Shown here: piece after piece, positions 1 through 10,091 of the stretch
How the letters are laid out: every line of letters starts with the position of its first letter
Numbering within the stretch: position 1 is the first letter of the stretch
DNA from: CAYSTL01 sp964516805
GTDB lineage: Archaea > Thermoplasmatota > Thermoplasmata > Halarchaeoplasmatales > Halarchaeoplasmataceae
NCBI GenBank assembly: GCA_964516805.1
Contig: CAZEXI010000017.1
Location: 1-38,592, forward strand
Length of the DNA: 38,592 bases
Direction of reading: 5' to 3'
Notes under the pieces: generated by a model
The model's database searches: none
What the model was told of the DNA's origin: nothing
What the model saw: only the letters and a program-made list of their open reading frames with translations
Position numbers and translations under genes: made by a program

Positions 1-3000
1 CTTTTGAAACACTTCATGAAACAAAGGATGGGATCATCAAAAATACAAAAGTGATTGCTCAGATCCTTGATATAGGTGGAGAAGAGTATATACATACTAT
101 TTTCAGAGATATAACTGAAAGAAAAGAGACCTATAAAAGATTAAAAACATCTAAAAGATTTCTGCAGAAGTCTATCGATTCGATCCCTGCGAATATTTGT
201 ATTTTAGATGAAGAGGGAGCGATAATAAAGGTGAACAAGAGATGGAAAGAATTTGCTGATTCAGAGGAATTAGGTTGGAGCAATTATGGTATCGGACATA
301 ATTACCTACAGATATCTAAGCAGTCAGATGGTATGGCTAGCGAAGGTTCAGACAAAGTGTATAAAGGTATTAAGAGAGTAATTCAAGGTGAACAGAAATT
401 ATTCAAACATGAATATCCATGTCATTCACCAGATGAGAAAAGATGGTTCTTACTCACAGCTTCGAGTTTTGAAATAAGTGGAGAAACGAGAGTGATCATT
501 TCTCACACTAATATAACAGATAGAAAAATAGCTGAAAATGAATTAAAAGAAAACAGATCTAGGTTGAAGAGATCTCAAGAGATAGCTGATTTAGGAAGCT
601 GGGAAATAGATTTAGATACTAATGAATTGAAGTGGTCAGAACAGACATACGATATCTTTGAAATAGATAAAGATGAACCCATGGATTATGATCAATTCTT
701 AGAGAGCATCCATCCTGAAGATAGAGAATATGTTGATAGAAAATGGCACGAGGCATTAGAGACTGGTGACTATGATATCAATCACAGGATCGTGGTTGAT
801 GGAAAAACTAAATGGGTTAGAGAGAAGGCAGATATCAGATTTGAAGATAAGGAAAACCCAGTAGAAGCTGTAGGAAGTATTCAAGATATAACTGAACAAA
901 AGAAGACGAGGGACAAACTGAAACAGAATAAGGAAGAATTAGAATCGATACTTAAATCAGTTCCAGCGATGATCTGGTACAAGGACACGGAAAACAATTT
1001 CATCAGAGTCAATCGAGCTGCAGCAGAGATTACTGGATATAAACCTGAAGAAATGAAAGGTATGTCAGTAGAAGAAGTTTATCCAGAAACAGCTGAGGAA
1101 TATTATAAAGATGATTTAGAAGTTATAAAATCAGGAAAACCAAAATTAGGTATTATTGAAAAGATGGAGACTAGATTTGGAGATGAAAAATGGGTGATCA
1201 CAGATAAAGTACCATATAAAGATGAAGAAGGAGAGATAGTAGGTGTAATAGTTCTAAGCGTTGATATCACAAAAAGAAAAGAATATGAGGAAAAGTTGAT
1301 AAGGTCCAAAGAAGAGTATAAGAATCTAATTAACAGTATGAATGACGCAGTTTTGATCCATGATCTCGATGGTAATTTTTTAACTGTAAATCAAGAAACA
1401 ATAGATCGTTTAGGATATACAGAAGATGAACTGCTATCTATGACTCCGAAGGAAATAGATGCTCCTGAATTCAGAGAAAAGATTGAAGAAAGGATGGATA
1501 AGATAGAAGAAGGTCATCAGTTAGTATTTGAGAGCAAACATGTCACCAAAGAAGGTGATGAAATACCGGTTGAAATCAACGCTAGCCTGTTATCTTATCA
1601 GGATGAACCAGCAGTTTTGAGTATAGCTAGAGATATTACAGAAAGAAAGGAAGCGCAAGATAAAATGGAAGAATCTGAAAGAAGATTTAGAAAAACTTTT
1701 GAAGCCTCACCTGACCCTACATTCTTACTAGATGAAGATGGTTATTTAAAAGAGATAAATAAAGCAGCATACGAAAAATTAGGTTTTAATAAACAAGAAC
1801 TATTTGAAAAACACATCTCAGAAGTTCCATTTGTTGAAGAAAACTATGTAGAGAGAATGATGGGCAAATTTAGGAAAAGGAAAAAAGGAGAAGATGTATC
1901 ACCTTATGTTATCGAACTTAATGCTAAAAACGGAGACTCATTTTTTGCTGAGATCAATGCTTCAATTTTTGAGGAAGATGGATTTGAAGGAGAGGTTTTG
2001 ATAGCTAGAGATATTACTCAAAGGATAGAAGCTGAAGAAAGGTTTAGGACTTATATCAAAAATTCACCTTATGGGATCTTTATAAGTGATAAAAATGGAG
2101 ATTATATAGAAGTGAATCAGGCAGCTTCTAAGATCACCGGATATTCTAAAGATGAATTGCTTGATATGAATCTATTAGATCTGTATGAAGATGACATGAA
2201 AGATAAAATTATTGATGAATTCAAATCACTAAAGGAAGAAGGCAGAGTACGTATTGAAGTTCCATTCAAAAGAAAAGATGGCAAGCAGAGATATTGGAAT
2301 ATTAATGGTATAGAGCTGTCGGGTGATAGATACATAGCTTTTGTAGATGATGTTACTGACAGGAAGAGAGCTGAAGAAAGAGAAAAGATGCTGCATTCAC
2401 TTCTTAGACATGATGTTAAAAATAAAATCCTGGTAACTCAAGGATATATCGATCTGATAAGAGAGTTCGAACTTGATGAAACTGTAGAAAATTACCTTGA
2501 AAATACTGATCGAACTATCAATAAAAGCATCGATATAATCTCTAAAGTAAGGGATTTAAGAAGAGCTCAAGATGAAAATATAGAAGAAATAGAGGTAGTA
2601 GATGAACTTAAAGAGGCTATACATGATAGTAAAAGTAGTATAATTGAGAATGATATTGATATAAAATCAAACCTTGGTTTAGATGATGGTAGAGTTAAAG
2701 GAGGAAAATTACTGAGTGAATTATTTTTCAATATCATAGAAAATATGATCAATCATTCAGAAGGAGATAAAATAAAGATAACGACTGAAAAGAAGGAAAA
2801 TAAAATCATATGTATATTAGAAGATGATGGTATCGGTATACCAAAAGAAGATAGAGAGACAATTTTTGAAAAAGGATATACAACCGATAAGGAAAGGGGA
2901 ACTGGTCTGGGACTTTTCCTTGTAAAAAAATTGATTGATTCGTATGGAGGAAGTATAGATGTTACTGACTCTGAGATGGGCGGAGCTAGATTTGATATAC

Positions 3001-3017
3001 ATTTAAAAAGAGCGTGA
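1..3017 (+). CDS. Multi-PAS sensor histidine kinase (5' end outside window)
   Basis: Cytoplasmic sensor kinase, probably soluble because no membrane segment is visible. The frame is open to the left edge (first full codon at 3), and the first residues read as the end of a PAS domain closing in DITERK, so the gene starts upstream; GTG 51 is not a credible start. Numbered from 51: partial PAS to about 25, then six PAS units at about 32-160, 165-285, 288-415, 418-542, 545-665 and 665-778, most closing in a D-[IV]-T-x-[RK]-K type motif. The dimerisation and phosphoacceptor helix has the H-box LLRHDVKNK with His787. The ATPase domain shows an N-box (NIIENMINH), G1 (EDDGIGIP) and G2 (GTGLGL). It has no receiver domain of its own in the visible part. 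The next gene overlaps its stop (GTGA), so the two are translationally coupled. Kinase assignment is certain; the ligand is unknown. Confidence 0.93.
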   Translation, partial: FETLHETKDGIIKNTKVIAQILDIGGEEYIHTIFRDITERKETYKRLKTSKRFLQKSIDSIPANICILDEEGAIIKVNKRWKEFADSEELGWSNYGIGHNYLQISKQSDGMASEGSDKVYKGIKRVIQGEQKLFKHEYPCHSPDEKRWFLLTASSFEISGETRVIISHTNITDRKIAENELKENRSRLKRSQEIADLGSWEIDLDTNELKWSEQTYDIFEIDKDEPMDYDQFLESIHPEDREYVDRKWHEALETGDYDINHRIVVDGKTKWVREKADIRFEDKENPVEAVGSIQDITEQKKTRDKLKQNKEELESILKSVPAMIWYKDTENNFIRVNRAAAEITGYKPEEMKGMSVEEVYPETAEEYYKDDLEVIKSGKPKLGIIEKMETRFGDEKWVITDKVPYKDEEGEIVGVIVLSVDITKRKEYEEKLIRSKEEYKNLINSMNDAVLIHDLDGNFLTVNQETIDRLGYTEDELLSMTPKEIDAPEFREKIEERMDKIEEGHQLVFESKHVTKEGDEIPVEINASLLSYQDEPAVLSIARDITERKEAQDKMEESERRFRKTFEASPDPTFLLDEDGYLKEINKAAYEKLGFNKQELFEKHISEVPFVEENYVERMMGKFRKRKKGEDVSPYVIELNAKNGDSFFAEINASIFEEDGFEGEVLIARDITQRIEAEERFRTYIKNSPYGIFISDKNGDYIEVNQAASKITGYSKDELLDMNLLDLYEDDMKDKIIDEFKSLKEEGRVRIEVPFKRKDGKQRYWNINGIELSGDRYIAFVDDVTDRKRAEEREKMLHSLLRHDVKNKILVTQGYIDLIREFELDETVENYLENTDRTINKSIDIISKVRDLRRAQDENIEEIEVVDELKEAIHDSKSSIIENDIDIKSNLGLDDGRVKGGKLLSELFFNIIENMINHSEGDKIKITTEKKENKIICILEDDGIGIPKEDRETIFEKGYTTDKERGTGLGLFLVKKLIDSYGGSIDVTDSEMGGARFDIHLKRA

Positions 3018-3721
3018 GAGATTTGAAAATATTAATGGTAGATGAGAATAAAGAAGTTAGTAAACGATGCAAAGATCATCTTGAGGAACAATTAAATGAT
3101 ATAGAGATATGTACTGAAAGTCGGGAAAATAATATAGAAAAGAACATAGAAAGAAACGAATACAGTGGTTTGATTTTTGATTATAAAAGTGATGTATTTG
3201 ATAAATCTAGATTTTATGAAATGGTTAAAGATAGTAACAATAAACTAAATTTTATATTGTTGATCGATAAGGAAAATAAAACAGGATCAATTGAATTAAC
3301 CTACTATACAGAATTTAAAAATAGAAACCAACTAAAAAAAGATCTGCAAGAAGGATACGATTTGATCGATGCTATTTTGGAATCCGATAAAAAAGGATCT
3401 AGTAAAAATAATAGAATACTAGATTTAGATGAAACAGTACAACTATTGTATGATAAATATGTTAAATATATCTTTGATCAAACAAACGAAGAGGCCCAAA
3501 GAAAAGAAGAAATAATAGAGGATGATATGTCTAGGGTTCTGGTTCATAGAAGGTTGGAAAGGTTGAAGGAGTTAGATCTGATAGAGTCATCCCAAAATAA
3601 AAGATCGTATAAATCAAATCTTAATGATTGTAGAATATCATGTAGTGATGGTATAATTTCAGCAGAATTCGATCTAAATAAAGATATAAAAAAGATTTAC
3701 AGATGTAATTGTGCTATTTAA
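3014..3721 (+). CDS. Divergent receiver-like protein with possible winged-helix C-terminus
   Basis: This 235-aa protein starts at GTG 3014, overlapping the kinase stop by 4 nt. The first 120 residues follow the layout of a response-regulator receiver: a beta strand with the acidic pair D10-E11, then a strand ending in D56 (LIFDYKSD) where the phosphoacceptor would be. The usual Thr/Ser and Lys motifs are blurred, so phosphorylation is doubtful. The C-terminal half (about 140-210) has a helix-turn-helix-like pattern (LVHRRLERLKELDLIE followed by a basic stretch) and a short tail with four cysteines. By position it is the likely partner of the upstream kinase, perhaps a DNA-binding or protein-binding output. 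No family name can be given with confidence. A 38-nt gap separates it from the next gene. Confidence 0.6.
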   Translation: MRDLKILMVDENKEVSKRCKDHLEEQLNDIEICTESRENNIEKNIERNEYSGLIFDYKSDVFDKSRFYEMVKDSNNKLNFILLIDKENKTGSIELTYYTEFKNRNQLKKDLQEGYDLIDAILESDKKGSSKNNRILDLDETVQLLYDKYVKYIFDQTNEEAQRKEEIIEDDMSRVLVHRRLERLKELDLIESSQNKRSYKSNLNDCRISCSDGIISAEFDLNKDIKKIYRCNCAI

Positions 3722-3759
3722 GTAAGATAATTACTATTACATAAAAATATGTGGTATGT

Positions 3760-6700
3760 ATGAAAATATTGCTGGTAGATGATGAAAGGAGTTTATTAAA
3801 GCAAGCAGAAATGTTCCTTAAGAAAGAAGAAAAGAATTTTGTTATAGACACTACATATTCTGCAAAGAAAGCTGTTAAGAAACTCGAGACAAATATGTAC
3901 GATGTTGTTATATCAGATTACCAGATGCCAGAGATGGATGGTTTGGAGTTTCTAGAGACCATCAGAGAAGAAAAGAAGATGGACATTCCTTTTATTATTT
4001 TTACCGGGAAGGGAAGAGAGAAAGTAGCCATAAAAGCGTTAAATCTAGGTGCAGATAGGTATATACAGAAGGGTGGTGATCCTAAAAGCCAGTATGGTGT
4101 TTTAGCTCAAGCAGTTAAACAGGAAGTAAAGCATTACAAAGATGCTGAAGAGAAAAAGAAAATTGAGGCTGAACTTTCATCTTTAGTAAAGGCATCAGAA
4201 GATCCTATATATATTGTTGATAAAGAATGTAATATATTGTTTGCAAATAAAGCAGAATTACAGAAGACAGAGATGGATTTTGATGAAATCAGCAATTCAA
4301 AATTTATCGAATCACATCCTGAAAATGATGCATTAGAGTTTAGAAAGAAAGTTGAAGCAGTAGTAAAGACAGGTGAACCTCAAGACCATGAAATAAAGCA
4401 TGAAGAAGATGAAAGATTCTATTATCGTACTTTATCACCGATTAAAAATCCAAGTACGGGTGAGATAGATAGGGTGGCAGTTATCTCAAAGGATATAACT
4501 GATCGTATAGAGATGGAAGAAGATTTGAAAGAGAGTGAGCGAAAATATCGAAGATTAGTAGAAACCACAGGAGATCTTATTTTCATCCATGATGAGAAAG
4601 GAAATGTTAAATTTGTAAATAAGGCTGGTCTTGAATTCAGCGGCTATACTGAAGATGAGATAATTGGTAAGAACCTAGTGGAATTTATTCCTGAAAACGA
4701 ACTTGAGACGATCCTAGAGAATAAGAAAAAAAGGATAGAAGAAAGAAATAAAGATAGGCAACATTTCGAAACTGCATTTATCAATAAAAAACGAAAAAGA
4801 ATGGATGTTGATGTTCAGAGTACTCCAATCTTTGAGGAGGATCAATTTAAGGGAGAATTGGTAGTTGCAAGAGATATATCAGATAGCAAACAGAGGAAAG
4901 AGAAGCTTAAAAGATACCAAGATATTTTTGAAGAGATTCCAGATCCAGTGATGCTTCAGGATTTAGACGGGAAATACATCTTACTAAACGAAGCTGTTTC
5001 TGATTATGCAGGGACGCCTAAAAATGAGTTACTGGGAAAAGATGAATCTGTGTTTATGGATGAAAGTTCTTATAAGAAAATATCTAAAAGAAAAAAAGAA
5101 GTTTTAGAGAAAGAGGACCCCATCGAATATGAAGTAACTGTTAATCATGAAGATAAAGGAAAGCGGGAGATTAAAACAAAAAGATTTCCTTTCTATGATA
5201 GAGACGGAAACCTCATCGGTACTGTTGCTATTTGTAGAGATGTTACTAAAAGGAAAAAGAAAGAAAAAAGACGGAAAGATATGGAAGAAAAGTATAAAAC
5301 GTTATTCGATGAACTTTCTGATGCTCTTTTCTTGGAAGAGAAAGAAGGTAATATTATTGAAGTAAATGAAGAAGCCTGTGAACTTCTGGGATATGACCGT
5401 GATAAACTAACTGATATGAGTGTAGATGATCTAGTACCTGATGACGAGGATAAACTTTTACCAGGTGAAATAGATGAAGCTACATTAGATGGAAAACCTT
5501 TGGAAACTATTAACTTGAGTAAAGATGGGACTAAAATACCAGTAGAAGTTAGAGGGAAAATAATTGAATTAGAGGGGAAAGAAAGATTATTGGTAAGTCT
5601 TAGAAATATAACTGAACGTAAAGAAGTGATAAAGAAGAGAGACGAGTATCAAAAAATTTTATCTAGTACACTTGCCGCAGTGGACAGCTTATTAATAGTG
5701 GTGGATGAAGAATTAAAAATCGCATATTGTAATTGGAAGGACCACGAATGGGTCCCAGAAAAAGATAGAGAAAAAAGACAATACTGTTACAAGGCTTTGA
5801 AGAATTACGATGAACCATGTGAGAACTGTCCTCCATTAAAGACTTTCGAGGACGGGGAACCAAGATTCTACGAAGATAAAAATCCCTTAGACGGTAGTTA
5901 TAAGGAGATAAGTGCGGTACCTATTTTTGACGAGGGTGGTGAGGTAAAATACGTATTAGAAAATGTTAGAGATGTAACTGAGCAAAAAGAAAGAAAGAAA
6001 GAACTTGAGGAAGAAAAGAAGAGATTTGAAGCTATTTTTAAGAATTCACCAGTTGGTATCGCCCTGGTTGATGATGAACCTGAAATCATCAAAACAAATG
6101 AAGCGTTCTCTGAGATGTTGGGTTATGATAAAGAAGAGTTAGAAGGGATGAATATAGAAAAGATAACTCATCAGGAGGATTATGAGAGAGAAGCAGAATA
6201 TGTTAACAAACTAAGAGAGGGAAAATTGCAGAATTTCCAGATAGAAAAACGTTATTTAAAAAAGAGTGGAGAAGTTTTATGGGCCACACTCACAACTAAT
6301 ATAGTAAGAGATGAAGATGGTAATTACCTATTTGGATTGGGAATTATACAAGATACAACTGAAAGAAAAAAGGTAGAAGAGAATTTAAAAGAAGCCCAAG
6401 CGAGGATGTCAACTCTCCTTTCAACCATCCCGTCATATGTTTACATGAAAGATGAAGACCTTAACTTTGTAACAGCAAATGAGCCTCTGTGTAAAATGTT
6501 AGGAGTTACAAAGGAAGAGATAAAAGGAAAAAATGATTATGATTTCTTTCCGAAAGAAAATGCAGAAGAATATCAGAGTGATGATAGAAAGGTGGTTGAA
6601 ACAGGAGAGCCAGTAATTGACCGTATAGAGAAAGTACCTGAAGGTGATGGGGAAGTCACATGGAATCTGACCAATAAACGTCCTATCAAAGATGACGAGG

Positions 6701-7788
6701 GAAATGTAATAGGACTGGTCGGACAGACGATGGATATAACAGAGAGGATAAAAGCTGAGAAAGAATTGGAGAAAAGGGAAAAAGAGCTTAGAACAGTTAC
6801 TTCTGGGACGAATGATGCTATTATAATGATCGATAGCAAAGATAGGATTCAATTTTGGAATGAAGCAGCAGAGGATATGTTTGGCTATACTGAAGAAGAA
6901 GCAAAAGAAAAAAAAGCACATGATATGATAGCACCAGATGAATACTCAGAGGAATATGAATATGGTCTCACCGAATTCAGAAAAACTGGAGAGGGAAGAG
7001 TACTTGATAACACGATAGAAGTAAAAGCCATCAAGAATGATGGAAACAAAATTCCAGTAGAGTTATCAGTTTCTTCTTTAAAAATAGAAGATGAACTTCA
7101 TGCAGTTGCAGTAATAAGAGATATCACTGAGCGTAAAAAAGCGGAAGAGAGAGAAGAATTCTTACATTCATTATTGAGACATGACGTAGCTAATAAGAAC
7201 AGGGTTGTTCAAGGATATCTTGAGTTCTTAGAGGAATATGATTTTAATAATGATGTAGAAAGATTGATAAAAAATTCAAAAAATGCCATTGATAAAAGTC
7301 TTAATCTCATCGAGAAAGTTAGAATATTGAGGGAAGCCCAGAAGGAAGAAACAAAGGAAATAGATTTAACTGCTCTGATAAGAAAAACGGTGAGTGAAGA
7401 GAAATCTATGTGCCAAGAGGCTGGTATGGACATAGATTTAAATTGCCCTGAAGAAAGATGTAAGATCAAAGCTGGACCTCTTATAAATAATGTATTCTCA
7501 AACATAATTGAGAATTCAGTAAAACATTCTGAGGGAGAGATATTAAAGATCGATGTTGATATAAAAGAAGCTGAAGTTATCTGTACCTTCGAAGATGATG
7601 GGAAAGGAATATTAGATGAACATAAAGATGATATATTCGAAAAAGGTTTTACTACTGATGAAGAAAGAGGAACCGGTTTGGGATTGTTTTTAGTAAAGAT
7701 GTTGATGGATATTTATGATGGAAAAATAGAGATAAAAAAATCTGATCTAGGAGGAGCTAGGTTTGATATACATCTAAAAAGAAAGTGA
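3760..7788 (+). CDS. Hybrid histidine kinase: receiver, eight PAS, kinase core
   Basis: A 1342-aa protein from ATG 3760; a GTG three codons upstream is in frame, but ATG gives the standard receiver start MKILLVDDE. Residues 1-125 form a receiver with acidic pair D7-D8 and phosphoacceptor D53 (ISDYQMPEMDG), of the archaeal type ending FTGKGREKVA. Eight PAS units follow, at about 140-250, 255-375, 380-500, 505-625, 628-750, 752-875, 878-1000 and 1005-1130. The fifth carries Cys676, Cys687 and Cys690 (C-x10-C-x2-CP). The kinase core has the H-box LLRHDVANK (His1141), an N-box (NIIENSVKH), EDDGKGI and GTGLGL. The receiver-first architecture suggests it receives phosphate or a regulatory input as well as sensing through PAS. 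The stop lies 4 nt before the next hybrid kinase, so the two are surely co-transcribed. No membrane segments are seen. Confidence 0.93.
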   Translation: MKILLVDDERSLLKQAEMFLKKEEKNFVIDTTYSAKKAVKKLETNMYDVVISDYQMPEMDGLEFLETIREEKKMDIPFIIFTGKGREKVAIKALNLGADRYIQKGGDPKSQYGVLAQAVKQEVKHYKDAEEKKKIEAELSSLVKASEDPIYIVDKECNILFANKAELQKTEMDFDEISNSKFIESHPENDALEFRKKVEAVVKTGEPQDHEIKHEEDERFYYRTLSPIKNPSTGEIDRVAVISKDITDRIEMEEDLKESERKYRRLVETTGDLIFIHDEKGNVKFVNKAGLEFSGYTEDEIIGKNLVEFIPENELETILENKKKRIEERNKDRQHFETAFINKKRKRMDVDVQSTPIFEEDQFKGELVVARDISDSKQRKEKLKRYQDIFEEIPDPVMLQDLDGKYILLNEAVSDYAGTPKNELLGKDESVFMDESSYKKISKRKKEVLEKEDPIEYEVTVNHEDKGKREIKTKRFPFYDRDGNLIGTVAICRDVTKRKKKEKRRKDMEEKYKTLFDELSDALFLEEKEGNIIEVNEEACELLGYDRDKLTDMSVDDLVPDDEDKLLPGEIDEATLDGKPLETINLSKDGTKIPVEVRGKIIELEGKERLLVSLRNITERKEVIKKRDEYQKILSSTLAAVDSLLIVVDEELKIAYCNWKDHEWVPEKDREKRQYCYKALKNYDEPCENCPPLKTFEDGEPRFYEDKNPLDGSYKEISAVPIFDEGGEVKYVLENVRDVTEQKERKKELEEEKKRFEAIFKNSPVGIALVDDEPEIIKTNEAFSEMLGYDKEELEGMNIEKITHQEDYEREAEYVNKLREGKLQNFQIEKRYLKKSGEVLWATLTTNIVRDEDGNYLFGLGIIQDTTERKKVEENLKEAQARMSTLLSTIPSYVYMKDEDLNFVTANEPLCKMLGVTKEEIKGKNDYDFFPKENAEEYQSDDRKVVETGEPVIDRIEKVPEGDGEVTWNLTNKRPIKDDEGNVIGLVGQTMDITERIKAEKELEKREKELRTVTSGTNDAIIMIDSKDRIQFWNEAAEDMFGYTEEEAKEKKAHDMIAPDEYSEEYEYGLTEFRKTGEGRVLDNTIEVKAIKNDGNKIPVELSVSSLKIEDELHAVAVIRDITERKKAEEREEFLHSLLRHDVANKNRVVQGYLEFLEEYDFNNDVERLIKNSKNAIDKSLNLIEKVRILREAQKEETKEIDLTALIRKTVSEEKSMCQEAGMDIDLNCPEERCKIKAGPLINNVFSNIIENSVKHSEGEILKIDVDIKEAEVICTFEDDGKGILDEHKDDIFEKGFTTDEERGTGLGLFLVKMLMDIYDGKIEIKKSDLGGARFDIHLKRK

Positions 7789-7792
7789 GAAT

Positions 7793-10087
7793 ATGGACAT
7801 ATTGCTGGTAGATGATGAAAGAGGTTTTCTTGACCAAGCAAAAATATTCCTTGAAAGGAAAAGAAAGGAATTTGATATTTATACAGTAGCATCAGCAAAA
7901 AAAGGTTTAAAAAGGTTGGAGAAAAAAGATTTTGATGCGATAATATCAGATTATCAGATGCCTGCAATGGATGGTCTGGAATTTTTAGAAAAGATTAGGA
8001 ATGAGAAGAATAAAGATTTACCATTCATTATATTTACTGGGAAAGGAAGAGAAGATGTAGCCATGGAAGCTCTTAACCTGGGAGCAGATAGATATCTACA
8101 AAAAGGGGGCAGTCCAAAAAGTCAATACGATGTCCTTGCTGATGCAGTCATGCAGGAAGTGAAACATTATAAAACCCAAAAAGCCCTTGATATCAGCGAA
8201 CAAAAGTATGTTTCGATAACTGAAGATGTCCTTGATAATTCTGACGTAGCAATGTTCATACTTGATTCTGATTTTAATATAGCCTGGATAAACAGATCTG
8301 CTGAAGATTATTTTGGTCTTGATAAAGATGAGGTTATAGGCGAGGACAAAGAGAAACTGATCAAAGATGAAATCAAACACAAATTTGAAAAACCAGATAG
8401 GTTTGAAAGAAAGGCCACCTCTGCATATAGAAAAAATGATCATATAGAAGATTTTGAATGCCATATTTTATCTGATGAAAAAGATGTTGAAGATAGATGG
8501 CTGAAACATTGGAGTAAACCTATAGAAACTGGTCTGTATGAAGGAGGGCGGATGGAACATTACACAGATATAACGGAGAAAAAGGTGAAAGAGAAAAGGC
8601 TTGAGAAAAATAAAAATTGGCTATCACAGATTGTTAAAAGCAGTTCAGTTCCAACATTTGTAATTGATGAGGACCACATAGTTACCCACTGGAACAGAGC
8701 ATGCGAGAATTTAACTGGAATAAGAAGTAAGGATATCATAGGGACGAAAGATTCTTGGAAGGCTTTTTATAAAGAAGACAGACCTGTTATGGCCGATTTA
8801 GTGCTGAGAGATGCAGATGAAGATGAGATAGAAAAATATTATGATGATATATATACAAAGTCACCTTTATTGGAAGAGGCTTACGAGGCTGAAGATTGTT
8901 TTGAAAACTTTGGTAAAAATGGTAAATGGGTGTATTTTACAGCAGCACCTATCAAGGATTCATCAGGTAAAAAGATCGGAGCAATAGAGACACTTCAGGA
9001 TGTTAGTGAAAGAAAGAAGAAGGAAAAAGAAAATGAAATGATAAAAGATAGATTACAGGAAGCTGTAACAAGGTTTAGAAAGATATCGGAGATCTCACCA
9101 TTTGCTGTTATTCTAATAGATAAAAATACTGGCTTGATCAAAGATGCAAATAAGGCTGCTGAGGATCTGCTAGGATGCAACAGAGAAAATATAATCAGTA
9201 AAAATTATTTAGAGCTTCATCCAGAAGGTGAGAAAGAAATAATGAAAGAGGTTATAAATAATGAGGACTCGACAGAATTGTCTTTCTCTAGGGAATTTCA
9301 TATAAATAGGTTTGATAGTGACGAAGTTCCTGTTGAGATAATGAATTCTACTGTTCAGTTTGGTGATGATGATGTAGAATATTTTGCTCTAAAGGATATT
9401 ACATTTAGAAAAAAGATGAGGGAAAGAGAGGATTTTTTGCATTCAATATTGAGGCATGATGTTAAAAATAAGACACAGGTCATTCATGGTTATCTCAAAT
9501 TGATAAGAGAATATGATATGCCTGAGGAAGCTAAAGATTACATAATTAAATCTATAAAGGCTTCTGAAGAAGGGTTAGACATTATAAATAAAGTAAAGAC
9601 TATGAGCAACCTCAAAAGAGATATAGAGTTGGAAGACATTGAATTATGTTCAGTTATCGATAAAGTGATAGAGGCAAACGAAGTTATATTTGAGGAAAAG
9701 GAGATAGAAACTGAGTGTGAGAAAAAAGAGATTCATGTCAAAGGTGATCCTTTAATAGAAGAATTATTTTCTAATATTATAGAAAATGCAATCAAACACG
9801 CTGATTGCAATTTATTGAAATTCTCAGCAAAGGAGTTAGAAAATAAAGTAGAAGTCAAAATAGAGGATGATGGAAAAGGCATCACAAATGAGATCAAAAA
9901 CAAGCTATTTAAAAGAGGTTATAAGTCTGGAGGAACTGCAGGTTCTGGATTGGGATTATACATAGTTAAAAAGATAGTTGAATCTTATGATGGAAATATT
10001 GAAGTTAGAGATTCTGAATTTGGCGGAGCATGTTTTGTTGTATCATTTAAAAAATATAATGAACAAGAAGATAGGGTAGGTGCTTAG
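7793..10087 (+). CDS. Hybrid histidine kinase: receiver, three PAS, kinase core
   Basis: A 764-aa paralogue of the preceding kinase, starting at ATG 7793, 4 nt after the previous stop. The receiver (1-125) has D7-D8 and phosphoacceptor D53 (ISDYQMPAMDG) and is nearly the same subtype as the one at 3760. Three PAS units follow at about 139-265, 275-405 and 420-540; the second (THWNRACENLTG, then WKAFY and RPVMADLV) resembles a PAS subtype common in sensor proteins of anaerobes. The H-box is SILRHDVKNK with His555; the ATPase domain has an N-box (NIIENAIKH), EDDGKGI and the G2 loop GSGLGL. It lies directly upstream of kaiC, so its signal may be integrated with the KaiBC pair. A recent duplication from the neighbouring hybrid kinase is the simplest explanation of the shared receiver and kinase ends. 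Confidence 0.93.
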   Translation: MDILLVDDERGFLDQAKIFLERKRKEFDIYTVASAKKGLKRLEKKDFDAIISDYQMPAMDGLEFLEKIRNEKNKDLPFIIFTGKGREDVAMEALNLGADRYLQKGGSPKSQYDVLADAVMQEVKHYKTQKALDISEQKYVSITEDVLDNSDVAMFILDSDFNIAWINRSAEDYFGLDKDEVIGEDKEKLIKDEIKHKFEKPDRFERKATSAYRKNDHIEDFECHILSDEKDVEDRWLKHWSKPIETGLYEGGRMEHYTDITEKKVKEKRLEKNKNWLSQIVKSSSVPTFVIDEDHIVTHWNRACENLTGIRSKDIIGTKDSWKAFYKEDRPVMADLVLRDADEDEIEKYYDDIYTKSPLLEEAYEAEDCFENFGKNGKWVYFTAAPIKDSSGKKIGAIETLQDVSERKKKEKENEMIKDRLQEAVTRFRKISEISPFAVILIDKNTGLIKDANKAAEDLLGCNRENIISKNYLELHPEGEKEIMKEVINNEDSTELSFSREFHINRFDSDEVPVEIMNSTVQFGDDDVEYFALKDITFRKKMREREDFLHSILRHDVKNKTQVIHGYLKLIREYDMPEEAKDYIIKSIKASEEGLDIINKVKTMSNLKRDIELEDIELCSVIDKVIEANEVIFEEKEIETECEKKEIHVKGDPLIEELFSNIIENAIKHADCNLLKFSAKELENKVEVKIEDDGKGITNEIKNKLFKRGYKSGGTAGSGLGLYIVKKIVESYDGNIEVRDSEFGGACFVVSFKKYNEQEDRVGA

Positions 10088-10091
10088 ATAT

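Noticed and set aside
6499..6921. 140-codon minus-strand Phe-rich frame
   Set aside because: Antisense shadow of the hybrid kinase PAS region.
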